A stretch of 64,000 bases of DNA from contig NC_092572.1 in NCBI RefSeq assembly GCF_037975245.1, positions 4,317,501 through 4,381,500 on the forward strand, written 5' to 3'. Positions 11,624 to 23,264 of this stretch are shown one piece after another. The translations under genes and the position numbers were made by a program. The notes beneath the pieces were generated by a model that was not told where the DNA came from, made no database searches, and was given only the letters and a program-made list of their open reading frames with translations. Origin of the DNA: Apostichopus japonicus. Lineage: Eukaryota; Echinodermata; Holothuroidea; Aspidochirotida; Stichopodidae. How positions within the stretch are numbered: position 1 is the first letter of the stretch; every line of letters begins with the position of its first letter.

Positions 11624-11870
11624 GTTATAATAATGATATTTGATTTTTATACAGCGCTTTACACCAGCGATAGGTCTCAAAGCGCTTTACAGACGTTATA
11701 TTACCCCTGGTCAATGATAACCTTATAAGCAATGATATATGCATATATTGTAAAAGGAATGTAGGCCGGATACTAACTGTTATATTAGATATTAAGCCCT
11801 TGCGAGTTTCTCCCACATTTGTGGTCGCTTAAGTGTCGTAAAAATAACTGCTGATTATTATTATTATAAC
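11624..11870. mobile_element. MITE-like repeat with AGCGCTTTAC motif
   Basis: Inverted ends GTTATAATAAT (11624) and ATTATTATAAC (ending 11870). Inside, the decamer AGCGCTTTAC is repeated at 11653 and 11681, followed by TTACCCCTGGTCAATGATAA. From memory, this arrangement (AGCGCTTTACA...GGTCTCAAAGCGCTTTACA) is a very common dispersed repeat in marine invertebrate genomes. The TSD is not clear. Confidence 0.55.
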
Positions 11871-12204
11871 ATATGGTTTATATAAAAGTGCAAAGAACTA
11901 AGAACAGAGTTATTTATTTAGATTCTTACCGAGGTAAATGCAAATAAATGATATTTTTTACAATAGCACGATGCGTTGATATTGATCTAAAGACATAGAT
12001 GTTATAACGCAGCTAGCTGTTTTTATTTTAAATAATTTTAAAATAAAGAAGAGTAAAATATTCCACACTGTTAGTTGAAAACCCGGTCTCAATATCTTGT
12101 CCCTATAGCTCAATATATGTAACATATTTTGATTTGCTACCTCCCCCCCTGCACCCATACCCTCCCTTACCCCTGGAAGTGGACCACAACAGGGATATGT
12201 GATG

Positions 12205-12470
12205 TCCAGGGCGGATCAAGGATTTGAAAAGAAGGGTGTGCGGCCGTGACTTATTTGAAGTCAACCCCCTAAGTACGTGTAAAGAGAAGAAAAAATTGTA
12301 AGTGAAATGTTGCATTCTAATACATATTTAGGGTATAAATTGACTAGTTTTACACGCACGTTTATGCAAATGAATAATTCTACCCTTTTTTTGAGGGGGG
12401 GGGGGTTGAAAAGGGGTGGGTGTCCACCCTCACACCGCCTGAATCTGGATTAAACTTGAAACATTAGTGT
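12205..12470. repeat. Dispersed repeat family copy 1 (GGCGGATC-type)
   Basis: Begins near CAGGGCGGATCAAGG and contains TTTGAAGTC, TGCATTCTAATACATATTT and a G-run. The same blocks in the same order occur at 13290-13465 (GGCGGATCCAGG, TTGAAGTCGATT, TGCATTCTGAGACATATTTT). The CAGGG-type start suggests a decayed hAT MITE. No matching TSD was found. Confidence 0.45.
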
Positions 12471-13289
12471 TAAATTATCAAAGAATTACATATCGATTGA
12501 TTAGAATCTCAGAAACTCTATTTAGGGACATGAATGTTACTAGAGCAGCATGAAGGATATAAGTGACTTTCAAAACTAATTCATCTACAGACGATGAATT
12601 ATAATTTCGTGAAAGCTTTCGTCAATTGTTTTCAAGGAGAATGGGGTCATTGGCAAACGGTTCGTTATTCTCACACATTTTGTAATGTCATAGTAGGGAA
12701 GCCTAAATCCATCTACATTAATCCATGTACTGTGAGAACATGAGTTCCGTGAGCAGAAGACTGTAACTAATAAAAAAATCCGGTGAAAATCAAAGTTATA
12801 CCATACTGAAATCTTTCGATCAATAACGCGCAGAGCAAATAAGAAAACTCGTGCTCTTTATTGTAACTCTCCTCCGCAAAGAAAGTACTTATATCCAATG
12901 ATGACAATCACCACGGCGTGTAATGGTATGGAATGTTTGATCTTTCGCCGACCATTTGTAAAGTTCTGGAATAATGCCATATGTATATTTATAAGTATAT
13001 CGTCTAGTGGCTGAAGCTCTTTGCGTCGCAAAATGGATAAACGTCTTCCGCATCTTTAGGTTAAATTAAACCACATCCTTTTAGCTTTATGTACCGCGAA
13101 GATACCTTATTTATATATTTTTTTTATTTCGTGATATTTTTTAAATGTATGCTACTGGCAACAGCACAATAATGTCATCGGGACATTGGTGTCATCAGGA
13201 AAACCAAGCGATTTTTTTTTTGGTAATTTTTTTTTTATAATTTGAATTTTAAAAATTGCTCTAATATCCCTTCCGAGAAGAAAAATAAG

Positions 13290-13465
13290 ATTTTCATGGC
13301 GGATCCAGGGTTGTACAAAGGATGGGTCGTAGCCTTGGGGTCCTTGAAGTCGATTCACACTTAGGAGGAGGGGGGGGGGGTCTGTGGGTCTTCTCCAGAA
13401 AAAGTAACTCGTAGACATGACATTGTGCATTCTGAGACATATTTTGGATTTAATTAAAGGCATAT
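13290..13465. repeat. Dispersed repeat family copy 2 (GGCGGATC-type)
   Basis: Partner of 12205-12470, sharing the collinear blocks named there and an internal G-run (13371-13380). It is diverged and truncated on the right. Confidence 0.45.
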
Positions 13466-14281
13466 CATTCGGTCTATACAAGCAAGGTTGTGCTATTAAC
13501 TGCATCTCGATTTAGAGTCAAGATAATGAAATGGATTTCAACTAAAAGCGACGTATCCCCTTTAAGTCTCTCCCCATCAGCAAACGGTTTGTTTCTAGCA
13601 GCTGTTTTTGTGAACAGGAAGCCAACAAATGTAGCGTATTTAACTCTGTTTTTGTGCTAATTCGATAATCTTTCTTTTTTTCTCCATTCTTTCTTGTCAG
13701 CCAAAGTTTGAAAATAATTATGTCACAGTGACCTTTCTTCACTCTTGAAGTACTCGGTAAAAATATTTGGTATTTGGAATCTTACATATTCATGATTGAT
13801 ATAGTGTCATCGTTATGCAACGCCGGTGTTTTTCAACGCGACGCTGCAAATCAAATGAAAAACCTCTTTTCGGATTTGAAACGTCGGCGGATAACGCAAT
13901 CAAATCGAGTGTTCATTTATATACAAACAAATTCAAATATATATAATAGAAAGCCGTGATTTGTTCACCAAAATTTAATCTTAAAACGAAAAAATATATG
14001 AAAACCAAGAGAAGACTTTGGTAAATGTAAATCTGTCTTAAAAGGTCAGCAAACACACTATGTAAACGTGCAATTCATCAACACGGTGTGTAGCTCAGTA
14101 TTAAATAACATCCTAAACAACGGGCTTCGATTCCTCTGTTTGCGCAAGATTAATTTGAAATCTATTTTGTTCCCAAAGGAATCAATATTCTTGAGGATAA
14201 GAGAAAAGAATAAAGGCCAATTTTTTGGCGAAAAAAACTTTAGTTCAAGACGTGTCTTATGGGAAAGTTTCGGTACAATGG

Positions 14282-14284
<3 letters not shown>

Positions 14285-14367
<83 letters not shown>

Positions 14368-14369
14368 TA

Positions 14370-14415
<46 letters not shown>

Positions 14416-14433
14416 ATATATATTTTCCCGTTT
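14285..14433. repeat. (TA)n microsatellite
   Basis: About 150 bp of alternating TA with a few interruptions (AAAAATATATATGTATA). Open frames of alternating Ile-Tyr on both strands here are artefacts. Confidence 0.97.
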
Positions 14434-14774
14434 CCTTTTCCCTCCCTCCCCTCCCCCACCCCCCCCATCTCAAAGTAACAATGTTAATAATGCTTTAATG
14501 ATGTCTAATTTACATTTGCATTGATGAGTCTTCATTAGACAACCGAGTCCACCAACAAAAACCAAAAATATGAAATCAGTCTAGATTTAGACTTGTGTGA
14601 ACAATTACAGCCGTTCATACACAGTCGTTATTTCGTCTCGTTTCTGAAACCACCTCAATACACAGCTGACAACCTTGGACTGTAAAAAAAAATTGTCCAT
14701 ATTCCTTCCTACCATCTACTCTAGAAGTTCTTACTTGATAACATATGTTATAATTATCTTTATTATCATTTCAG
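14434..14774. other. Spacer without recognised feature
   Basis: C-rich run just after the microsatellite (14441-14466), then unremarkable AT-rich sequence. Confidence 0.3.
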
Positions 14775-14892
14775 ACAAATGCCCCATTGCAACTCATCAC
14801 GTACGCTCGTTGGTAGATGCGACCGTTACAAGGTCTTTTATCCAATGACCTACTGTAGAAAGGACAAGGCGAAATTACATACCATGAGTTAA
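14775..14892 (+). CDS. Candidate terminal exon, Cys-containing peptide
   Basis: Preceded by the acceptor TTATCTTTATTATCATTTCAG. In the phase set by the exon at 7264-7357, it reads QMPHCNSSRTLVGRCDRY and on to MTYCRKDKAKL, ending with a TAA at 14890-14892. It has three spaced cysteines and one N-glycosylation sequon. In another phase it joins the 11198 exon and stops earlier. I do not recognise the peptide. A frame of this length is common by chance. Confidence 0.22.
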
Positions 14893-15101
14893 GCAAGATA
14901 CTCGCCACTACTAGAAATATAACCAACAAAAGAAGATAAAAAAAAATACTAATAACACGAAAATGGAATCTGGTTAGCCAGGCTTAGATAACAAACATTC
15001 ATTACACATGTACATGGATCGAACCAAAAAGCTGAATCAACACACGTCAGATGTAGAAGGGTTTCTGTCTTTCTGATAATCTGTTTCTCTCTATTCTGCA
15101 G

Positions 15102-15277
15102 TTTTGTTGCTCTTGTTACAACACAGAAGTGACATTCGATACGGTTATACACCACCGCCCGCGCAATTCGTTTATCAAATCTCGAATTTTGATAGTTTTG
15201 AACCGCAGTTATACCGCGTGATATTTCCCATGGAATGCTGTTCTATGTTTTCCCGATCTCTGTGGTTTAGCGTATAA
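15102..15277 (+). CDS. Candidate exon following signal-peptide exon
   Basis: A very strong acceptor (CTGTTTCTCTCTATTCTGCAG) ends at 15101. In the phase left by the signal exon at 11198-11275 the frame runs 57 codons to TAA at 15275-15277. It begins with a Leu run, then QHRSDIRYGYTPPPAQFVYQ, and ends with an ECC motif. A second frame from the same acceptor (FCCSCYNTEV...) is also open for 39 codons, so the assignment is uncertain. No homology recognised. Confidence 0.22.
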
Positions 15278-16176
15278 TAATACGCGCGTGGGTCTTCTGC
15301 TATAGTTTTGTCATTTTTCAGTGGATTTTTAATTATTCGTGGATTAGTCATCTGAAGGATGACAATATTGGATAGAAAAGCGATTTTCTTTGTAATGGAG
15401 TTTCATAATGTAGAATTAAGCGTCAATGGGAAATATAACTACGTGTGTATCTTACAGTCAATATCACCATAGGAACGGAAACGGCAACTTATGAAAATGA
15501 TCTTGTAACGGTAAATTGCTATTACTCGCGAGTTTACTGCAGACAACCTCTTTTACGGACCATGATTGGTGACTTAGGATATGATGTCACAGCGAAGACA
15601 ACTTGAAAGCCTACTTGTCAATTAATTTGAAGATCGTACACCATGAACTGGCTGTGTTATAGCTGCTATTTGATAGTGCTATTTTGATAGTGATAGTGAT
15701 TAGCTGATTTGCAGATGTTATCTAAGTAGGTTGAAACGAGTTTAATATCCATCCATCGCTAATTCTGCTTCAACACAAAATGGACTCATCAAGATCATTA
15801 CAGATTATATACATAGTTTATATATCTTGATCTGAAAATAAAATAGTCAAGCTAGTATCGTAAGTACTATCTGTTGTGTCGGAATGACTTCTGAAAATTT
15901 CATATTTTTAAAAATTGGAAAAAAAAAAATCCATTTTGCTATTATTGTATTGGCTTACTTGACTGGCTCAGTCAGGTATATCGGTCACAGAAGCAAGAAG
16001 GATACAAATCTTGTTTGATGCTTTTTAAAGGAAAATAGCTTTGATCAGAACGGATTTCAACTTAATCTTAATAAGATTTGTTATCTGTTGGAAATAATCA
16101 TCGCATTGATAAGAAGAAGAACAAAAAACATTCAAGAAAATGGTTCGTAACTATTTGCGAATATAATATTTTCTAC
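15278..16176. other. Upstream region of the large exon
   Basis: No TATA box or first exon could be fixed. A short upstream ATG at 16140 opens a 9-codon frame out of phase with the main start. The main frame is open back to 16075 but has no other ATG. Confidence 0.35.
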
Positions 16177-18409
16177 ATGGAGGTGAATTTTAAATGGATT
16201 GCTTATTTTCTACTCTTTTTGAGGTTTGTGAACGCTACCATCATTTCTAATTTATCGGTGGACTTTGTCAACCGAAACAGTCGAACTCGTATCACTTTAC
16301 AGAGTAACAATACGTTAAAAGTCAGGCAATTCCTGACGAGCTTACCAGCCATGTTGGAAGCAGAAATTGATGGAATTGGGACAGAGAAATATAGGAATGC
16401 AGCAGATGAAATGGACATTAAGAAACAGCTCGGTGATAAAGTAGTACAATACCCACACAGATCATCGGAACTGACGTCATCAATTGGACAAGAACACCGA
16501 CCGTCTAAAGTGACGTCATCAATTGGAGAAGCACACCGATCGTCTGGACTGACGTCATCCGTTGGAGAAACAAACGCAAAACTGGTGAAAGTGAAAGACA
16601 ACTCGGTCGCAAATCAGACCTTGAAGAGGCCATTGGATACAGCTATGCCCGCAAGCGTTAGGGGCAGTTCCACGAACGATACGATACTGTTTCGTTTAAT
16701 TATGTCACTTTTGGCGATCGATGATATTCAATTAGGAAACCAGAGTTTCTTACCATTTTACAAACATCTTATAATAGATTCGGACAAAACTGATGTGCCT
16801 TTTGCTAATTATTACAAATATTTCCGACGTATTTTTGGGAGAAAGATATTATTAACTCGAGGGGGATATGTTGCAGACACATCAACGTTCGGAAATAATG
16901 ATAGAAAGTCGAATGCCAGTTTTCAATCTCGTTTATTCTCTAGACAAAGCCTACCATCGACCCTCCAGAAGCTTAGACAAACAAACGTCGAGATATTTCG
17001 GGTATCTTCTCGACTACTAATGGATGAATCTATCGAAGCTAGCATTAACAGGACGAATAAATCCCATGGGATAGAGATGAGATCGTTAAAAGCTGAACAA
17101 GCAAAAAGCTCAATTAGAGAAAATGATACATCGAACAAAAATGAATCTTCTAATACACTGTACCACAGCCACCGCCAATTAAGGCTGGGAGAAGAACCAT
17201 CTGTCGGTAATAAAGTTATCTATCCGATACGGTTACCTAGCAACAGCCAAGATCAAGGCCACCTGATGAGAAAGTGGGTGGGAGAGAGACTGCGAATGGA
17301 TAATAAACGCAAAGTGAAACGCTTGTTTGAAAATGAGGACAAGAAAACAGATAAAGATACGGTGTTTGACGGTAAGGTTCAATTACACCGTCAAGCGGTT
17401 AATAGAACGGAGAAAGCACACCACGGTGATGAAGGAGTTGTAAAGATGACATTGAAAGATGCAGAAGATGTGATAGGTGAGATAACGCCTCCACAAACAG
17501 TCAGCCCTGATAAGGTTCTGTCTAAGGATGACGCATCCCCAAATGTTGATATTAAATATGACGAGAAATTAGTGATACATCAAACGGAAGAGGACACCGA
17601 GGGGAGGGCAACGGGGGCGTCCTTTCAAATCGTAAACAGAAATCGGGCCATCCGTACTTCCTTAAATTATAGGTCAAGGAAGTTGATGATTGTTAAAGGG
17701 AAAATGAAAACTAAAACTAGATCAGAACTACTGAATCCAGAAAGACCAACAGTGACAAATAGCAGAAGGAAACTTTCTAAAGTAGGTTTAAAGAGACCGA
17801 AAACTTCCAAGGGCTTTTCTAAGAGAAAGAATTTTCAGAATCGTTTGAGGTCGGGAAAGGACAGAACAATGTTTGTCAATGGGGTTGGAGTTCTTGGTAA
17901 CTTGACCGAGGGCAGAATTCTTATATCAACTCAGCGAGAAGATTACAAACTGAGTAATTCTCACCAAAGATCTTTCAGAAGCAATGAAGATCATAACGTC
18001 ACAATAACTGATGACGATGTCATAGTGGCTAATGATAACCAAACCAAGAAATCGTTCAATCAACCAAACACTTTATCTAACCTTGAAAATATGATGGAAA
18101 TGAATATTTCGGATGAAAATTCTAAAATACTCAAATTTCAAAGATATTTGCCTTCGGGTAGGACGGAAGAAGTAGGTCAACTACAGAATAACAGAGTAAT
18201 TCGCAGAAAACGGCGGGATTTGAACGATCCTTCTACGCAACCACCAGAAACCACGTTCCTTGAAAACGTAACTGCAAATACGGTTGTCATAGATACAGTG
18301 ACAAACCAATCCATGGAAACAGATATGATGATGGTTTCAGACGATAAGTTTACCCAACGGGAGAAGACCACGACTATTGGCGAATATTTGCTCCCTGATA
18401 CAACAACAG
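16177..18409 (+). CDS. Large first coding exon of an unrecognised secreted or type I precursor
   Basis: Starting at the ATG at 16177, the exon codes for 744 residues and splits codon 745 at a donor, CAACAACAG|GTAAAT (18409/18410), so the gene continues downstream. Residues 1-20 form a signal peptide (MEVNFK, then a WIAYFLLFLRFV core, cleavage likely after VNA). The rest is hydrophilic, rich in Lys, Arg, Ser and Asn, with about 15 N-x-S/T sequons and no cysteine-rich fold. Residues 94-132 are three 13-residue repeats (HRSSELTSSIGQE type). A furin-type RRKRR occurs at 676-680, followed by a Thr/Pro/Ser-rich tail. The frame is intact over 2.2 kb in AT-rich DNA, which cannot be chance. The open frame extends 33 codons further upstream but lacks an ATG there. 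I do not recognise the family; a proprotein or the ectodomain of a receptor are both possible. Confidence 0.78.
16456..16572 (+). repeat. 39-bp in-frame tandem repeat, three copies, each with TGACGTCA
   Basis: Three 39-bp units inside the large exon encode 13-residue repeats. Each contains a full palindromic cAMP-response element, TGACGTCA, at 16472, 16511 and 16550, exactly 39 bp apart. Confidence 0.9.
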
Positions 18410-18730
18410 GTAAATTTTAAAAAAAAAATTGAGGATTTTGAACCTGCTTTTTTTTTGTGCTCATTTTATGCTATTGTTTTTCGCTATTGTTTCATGCTAT
18501 TGGTTTTATGCTATTATTATTATACCACTGTTGCCATCCTTTCTCACATTCAAGGTCGCAGGTAATTACATTAAGATCAATGTCAGATCAGCCTCTAAAC
18601 TGAATTTCCAGTGCAACATAAATAAGTGTCCATGAGGAGTCATATACTCACATGCAGGTGACACTACACACCACTTAGCACGATATTCTATGAACAATTA
18701 TGGCACGCCATTTGGGACAAACACCGCATA
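18410..18730. other. Start of intron downstream of the large exon
   Basis: AT-rich sequence after the donor. A (TGCTATTG)-like degenerate stretch at 18469-18515. No further exon seen. Confidence 0.35.
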
Positions 18731-18950
18731 ATATATCCGCGTATTAATTTGAATATATACGCGTATTAATTCGAATATATACGCGTATTAATTCGAATAT
18801 ATACGCGTATTAATTTGAATATATACGCGTATTAATTCGAATATATACGCGTATTAATTTGAATATATACGCGTATTAATTCGAATATATACGCGTATTA
18901 ATTCGAATATATACGCGTATTAATTCGAATATATACGCATATATATATCA
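18731..18950. repeat. 22-bp minisatellite (left foldback arm)
   Basis: Nine complete and one partial copy of a 22-bp unit differing mainly at one C/T position (TTCG versus TTTG). It contains the ACGCGT palindrome (MluI site) once per unit. Confidence 0.95.
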
Positions 18951-19680
18951 TCAGCCAAATCATCAGGCTTAAATACATCCGGGTATTAACTCGATTCAAT
19001 GTATACACGTATTAAATCCAATAATTCCGTGCGTTAATTCGATTACATATGAGGATTAAATCCAATAAATGCACGGGTTATAATTCGAATATACACGCAA
19101 ACATATTTCCGTTCTTGCTGTGTACATATATCTGCGATAAATGTTTTGGCGGGCTCGCGAAATTACTCTCAAATATTGTGCCTTGTCTGTTGGACGAGCC
19201 ATGCTTGTTGTCTAAATCAAGTACGCTTGGCCCGTGTGTACGTCAATAGATAATAACTTTTCAATCTCGGCCTTTATTGCACTGGCGAGGCTACAGTGTG
19301 TTAACTCTCGAAACTCGTTTGTGAAAGCTATAAGGCATGCTATAGTTATTGTCTGATTTAATACGTGTATATAGATTCAAATTAATACGAAGATATATTG
19401 GATTTAGTACGTGTATATAGTCCTGCATATCTGATAGGCTGAAATAATCCGCCTATAAATTCGAATTAATCCGCATATATATTCGATTTAATTCACGTTT
19501 ATATTCCCACTAATTACGCGGATATATTGGACTTAATACGCGTATGTACTCGAATTAATATGTGTATATATTCGAATTAATACGCAGATATATTTAAGCC
19601 CATTGATTGGCTAATAATATATACACGTACATATTCGAATGAATACGCGTATATATTCGTATTAATACGCTCATGGCTTA
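18731..19680. mobile_element. Foldback-like element with minisatellite arms in opposite orientation
   Basis: The left arm (18731-18950) has nine to ten near-perfect 22-bp units (AATATATACGCGTATTAATTCG), then diverged units to about 19100. A unique core of about 250 bp follows. From about 19355 to 19672 the same unit recurs in diverged form as its reverse complement (CGAATTAATACGCGTATATATTC). Long inverted arms built of short tandem repeats around a core are the hallmark of foldback transposons, including the TU elements described in sea urchin. I could not identify a TSD. Confidence 0.55.
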
Positions 19681-20134
19681 CCGTAAACGATACCTTAATG
19701 CTATTTACACCACTGAATACAGTGTTTTAATTTAACCATATACTACACGCAGACGACTCCACTGAGCACAGTGTATAAATCATAACCCGGTCATAATTCA
19801 AAGTGCACATGCGCACATGAACCCGGAAGCTCTCATGAAAGGCCTCAGCCTCCTTTCAAAACAGCAAAGTGGACTAAATTTCCTCTATATTTATAACTGT
19901 TGGTGAAAGTAATTTGTTAATTCACGGATTTCCTTGATAGCGTCGGATATCCAACTGTTTTGCTTCTTCCATCCTCCGATATTTTGATACTTTTCAAGGT
20001 CAATCGATTGATTTTTGAAATGTTGCCATGGTAATTATAATATCTCTATGCTGAAAGTGTGAAAGCCATTTAGAACTCCATACATATACATCAACAAGAC
20101 CTGATTACACACACGCTGCATCGACATGAATATG

Positions 20135-20135
<1 letters not shown>
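19681..20135. other. No recognised feature
   Basis: Unique-looking sequence between the foldback-like element and the (TA)n tract. I see no coding or repeat signal. Confidence 0.35.
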
Positions 20136-20189
<54 letters not shown>

Positions 20190-20257
20190 CCCTATATATA
20201 TATAGGGGGATATATATATATATATATATATCCCCCCTATATATATATAGGGGGGGG
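20136..20257. repeat. (TA)n with two C6-(TA)6-G5/8 hairpins
   Basis: A (TA)n tract contains two successive modules in which CCCCCC, twelve bases of TA, then GGGGG can fold back: 20187-20209 and 20232-20257, with a 45-bp period. Both strands give Ile-Tyr artefact frames. Confidence 0.9.
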
Positions 20258-22238
20258 AGTTAAATGCAAGTCCCATATATATATTCTGACGTTGCCTAGC
20301 GAGTGACATTAGAATGTCGTCTGTGCTACGGTCCTTGTCATTTCACAACTTGGACATATATTTATACTTATTCGATTAACTTCAATTCTTCCCTTCTCAT
20401 GTTGAAATTTACAATACATAACACTAACATGATATGCCCATCACTCTAACTCGTAACACAAAGACAGGGAGACATCCAATTATTCAATTGATACAACAGA
20501 CTGTTAACGACGTGGGTGTCTGATGTGTTCTTTGTCGAGTTATAATTGAATTTTTACAATCGTGATAACATTCAAAAGAAAAAGCAAAACCAAATATAGC
20601 AGAGTTTTGAAGACACAGGTATAATGTCTGTTTTGTTAAGTTTAAACGTGTATGCATTTGATTAGTCACCATGTATTCCTACAAACATAAAGGAGCTAAA
20701 AGTAGAAGACGGTCTTCCGTAATAATCATAATCTAATCTGAGTTGCGAACATTATCCGAAGGAACTATGATAAACAACCTGTCTTTTTCATGATTGCCCT
20801 TGAAACAGTTAATCAAGCATATTTTCCACGCATGCCAAACGATGGGTTCTTGGAAGGATTGTATTGTGAGAAGGAGACGGGTGGGGTATACGTGGATAGA
20901 GGTCGATAGCGAGGATACACTATTGATTTGGTAATTGAATTCTACGCATTCGCGCGTCAAAACTATGCGCGCATAATTATATACACGCACCCGATACTGT
21001 GCGGCGCTCTGGGTAGCGCAGTGTAGTGTAGTGAATACAATAATGAGGAATAGTCCGAATATTTGAACACCTGAAAGAAAAGAATATCATTAATTTTAAG
21101 ATGACTGCGTGACGTTACGTAATAATTTTATGCAGCGCACCAGTGGACTGTATGAAATATTGTCACTGTTATTAATTTCATTGATATGGTTACTCATGTA
21201 TCGCGTACATCATGTGTGTCAAGCCATAATAAATACTACATAAGATCAACTAGGAAAGGATTGTGTAAAGTCAAGGAAGGAATAGTGAACCAAAATACTT
21301 TCATGACTTTAAGCAAGATACTTTCTTGCATTCACTTTGCAGAAGGCTTTTCATATCAAATGTACTTTGGATTTTGTCTATAGTGGGGCTAAATATTGAC
21401 GGTTTCACTTCTTTAATATAAACACACAATATTTACAAGAAATATTGGAATTGTTTACCTAAATTTACCCCCCCCCCCCTAGTCGTATAAAAAAAAAACT
21501 CTCATGTTTTGGAATTTACTTGTAAGGGAAAATATTTTGATATTTTTACACCGTAGTTAACACGGGTCTATTTGGTCATGTGAGTTATTGCAAATTCATG
21601 TTTTTACCTTCCTACGATAAAATAATTATGCATATCATAATAATATGATCAGAAGTGATATAGATCCAACCATTAATGGAGGGGGGGGGGAGGACATATA
21701 TCTTTGCACGTCGATTCAGCTTCCGGCTTGGAAGCGGTCGTTCTGCTCTTGTGATCTTCCTTAAGGTCAAACTATACGCAAGGATGTTTTCATTAAAACC
21801 ACAGATTTATTTACCTCCTAATATTTTTCTTTATAATTATGACAAAATTCCTCTTTTTCCTCAACATAGCTGAAATCAATTTCTTAGCGATATGTGGGTG
21901 GGGATAATCTTCCGCTATGTAATTGATCTTTGCATTCAAGGCGAAATGTAATCTGTTACTATAAATGACGCGGAAAATACACTCCCATATAGTCACACTG
22001 GTAAAACCTATTATCATTGCTGTAAATGTCTCAAATGTGCCATCTCAGTATATGCTTTCTTTTACGGTTAAAATGACGTAATAGGAGTACGAATAGGAAG
22101 CACTATAAAACTCAAGTTTTCGATTAAAATTGGTGAATCACGTAAATATAAAACAAAATTATTTTAAGCAAGTATAGACAGTTTATGAAGAATAGAGGCC
22201 AGCTGCATGAATATTCAACGATAAAATACGAAATATAT

Positions 22239-22278
<40 letters not shown>

Positions 22279-23264
22279 ACAATGATTGAATCAACTCCAT
22301 TTTATTCCATTGAGGCAGCTATAACACCAATATAATACGTATCTAGCTTACAGTTCCTTTGACCATACTGTTTATTGCTTGGTTAGCCAGACGTACCTAA
22401 AAACCGGTTTCTATCCCCTCCTTTTATTGAAATCTTATTTGCTCGGTTAATTGACCTTAATGAACGCAATCGTAGCTCTCATTTGTGATGTTGTCAATTA
22501 CAATGCAACTGTTACTTCATCTTTCTTCACAGATGTCTTCTCTGTATTATAGACTGAGGCGATGTAATTACAGTTTTAATTGTTTGGACAGCTTGAAATT
22601 AATTTGGTCGGTATATTGACGATACGAACCAGAGAATCAATGTGTCGTGCCCTTTCTTTAATAAGGGAATTTTGAATGACTGGAATATCTAGTAGGCTAG
22701 GTTAATCGGAATCAATCTAGGGGTGAACATTTGCCACGCAATTCGCTCGCGTAATATTCTTACTGCCCCGTCTCACTGGTTGCTAAAACCATGAAGCTAT
22801 AAACAGATAGCTCCATGCTAAAACGCACAACGGTATTTCTGGCTAACTATACGCACAGACACCAATTCTGACGCATGCGCATGTAGCGGTTAATATGTGA
22901 CTATTTATTTCTCTGCGCTGTTGTTTTTATCAATATCTTGGAAGCTCGAGTTGACCGAAGGTAGAGTAAAAGTTTTCTTAAACAGTTGCAGGCAAGCAAA
23001 ATTATATTAGTTGAACAAATTGGAAACAGAACGCAAAATAATTACAAGATTAAAAAAAAAAGGAAAAAGGAAGCCGAACCTAAGATGCTGACGTCACCGG
23101 ATAGGGGATAACCCCAGATCTGGGCAAGCACCATCCTGGAAACAGCTGAAATATGATTCATTCATTCGTTTGTTTTGTCTTAACTATTGTTTATTTAATA
23201 CTGCTGTAAGGTCCTGTTGTTTAATATTTGGACAGTTTGTCAACAAATTTAAAGTGATATCCGA
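20258..23264. other. Three kilobases without a recognised gene
   Basis: I see no exon with supported splice sites. Contents: a C-run at 21470, a G-run at 21681, a short (TA)n at 22241-22275, and scattered short frames without coding character. Confidence 0.45.
22241..22275. repeat. Short (TA)n microsatellite
   Basis: About 35 bp of uninterrupted alternating TA. Confidence 0.9.

Larger units (their letters stand above)
11871..14284. other. Intergenic, two diverged copies of one repeat family
   Basis: Apart from the copies at 12205-12470 and 13290-13465, I see no convincing feature. G- and T-homopolymers occur at 12398, 13202 and 13371. Confidence 0.4.

Noticed and set aside
16203-16601. Minus-strand 132-codon frame opposite the large exon
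   Set aside because: It is the antisense shadow of the plus-strand coding exon and has no own signals.
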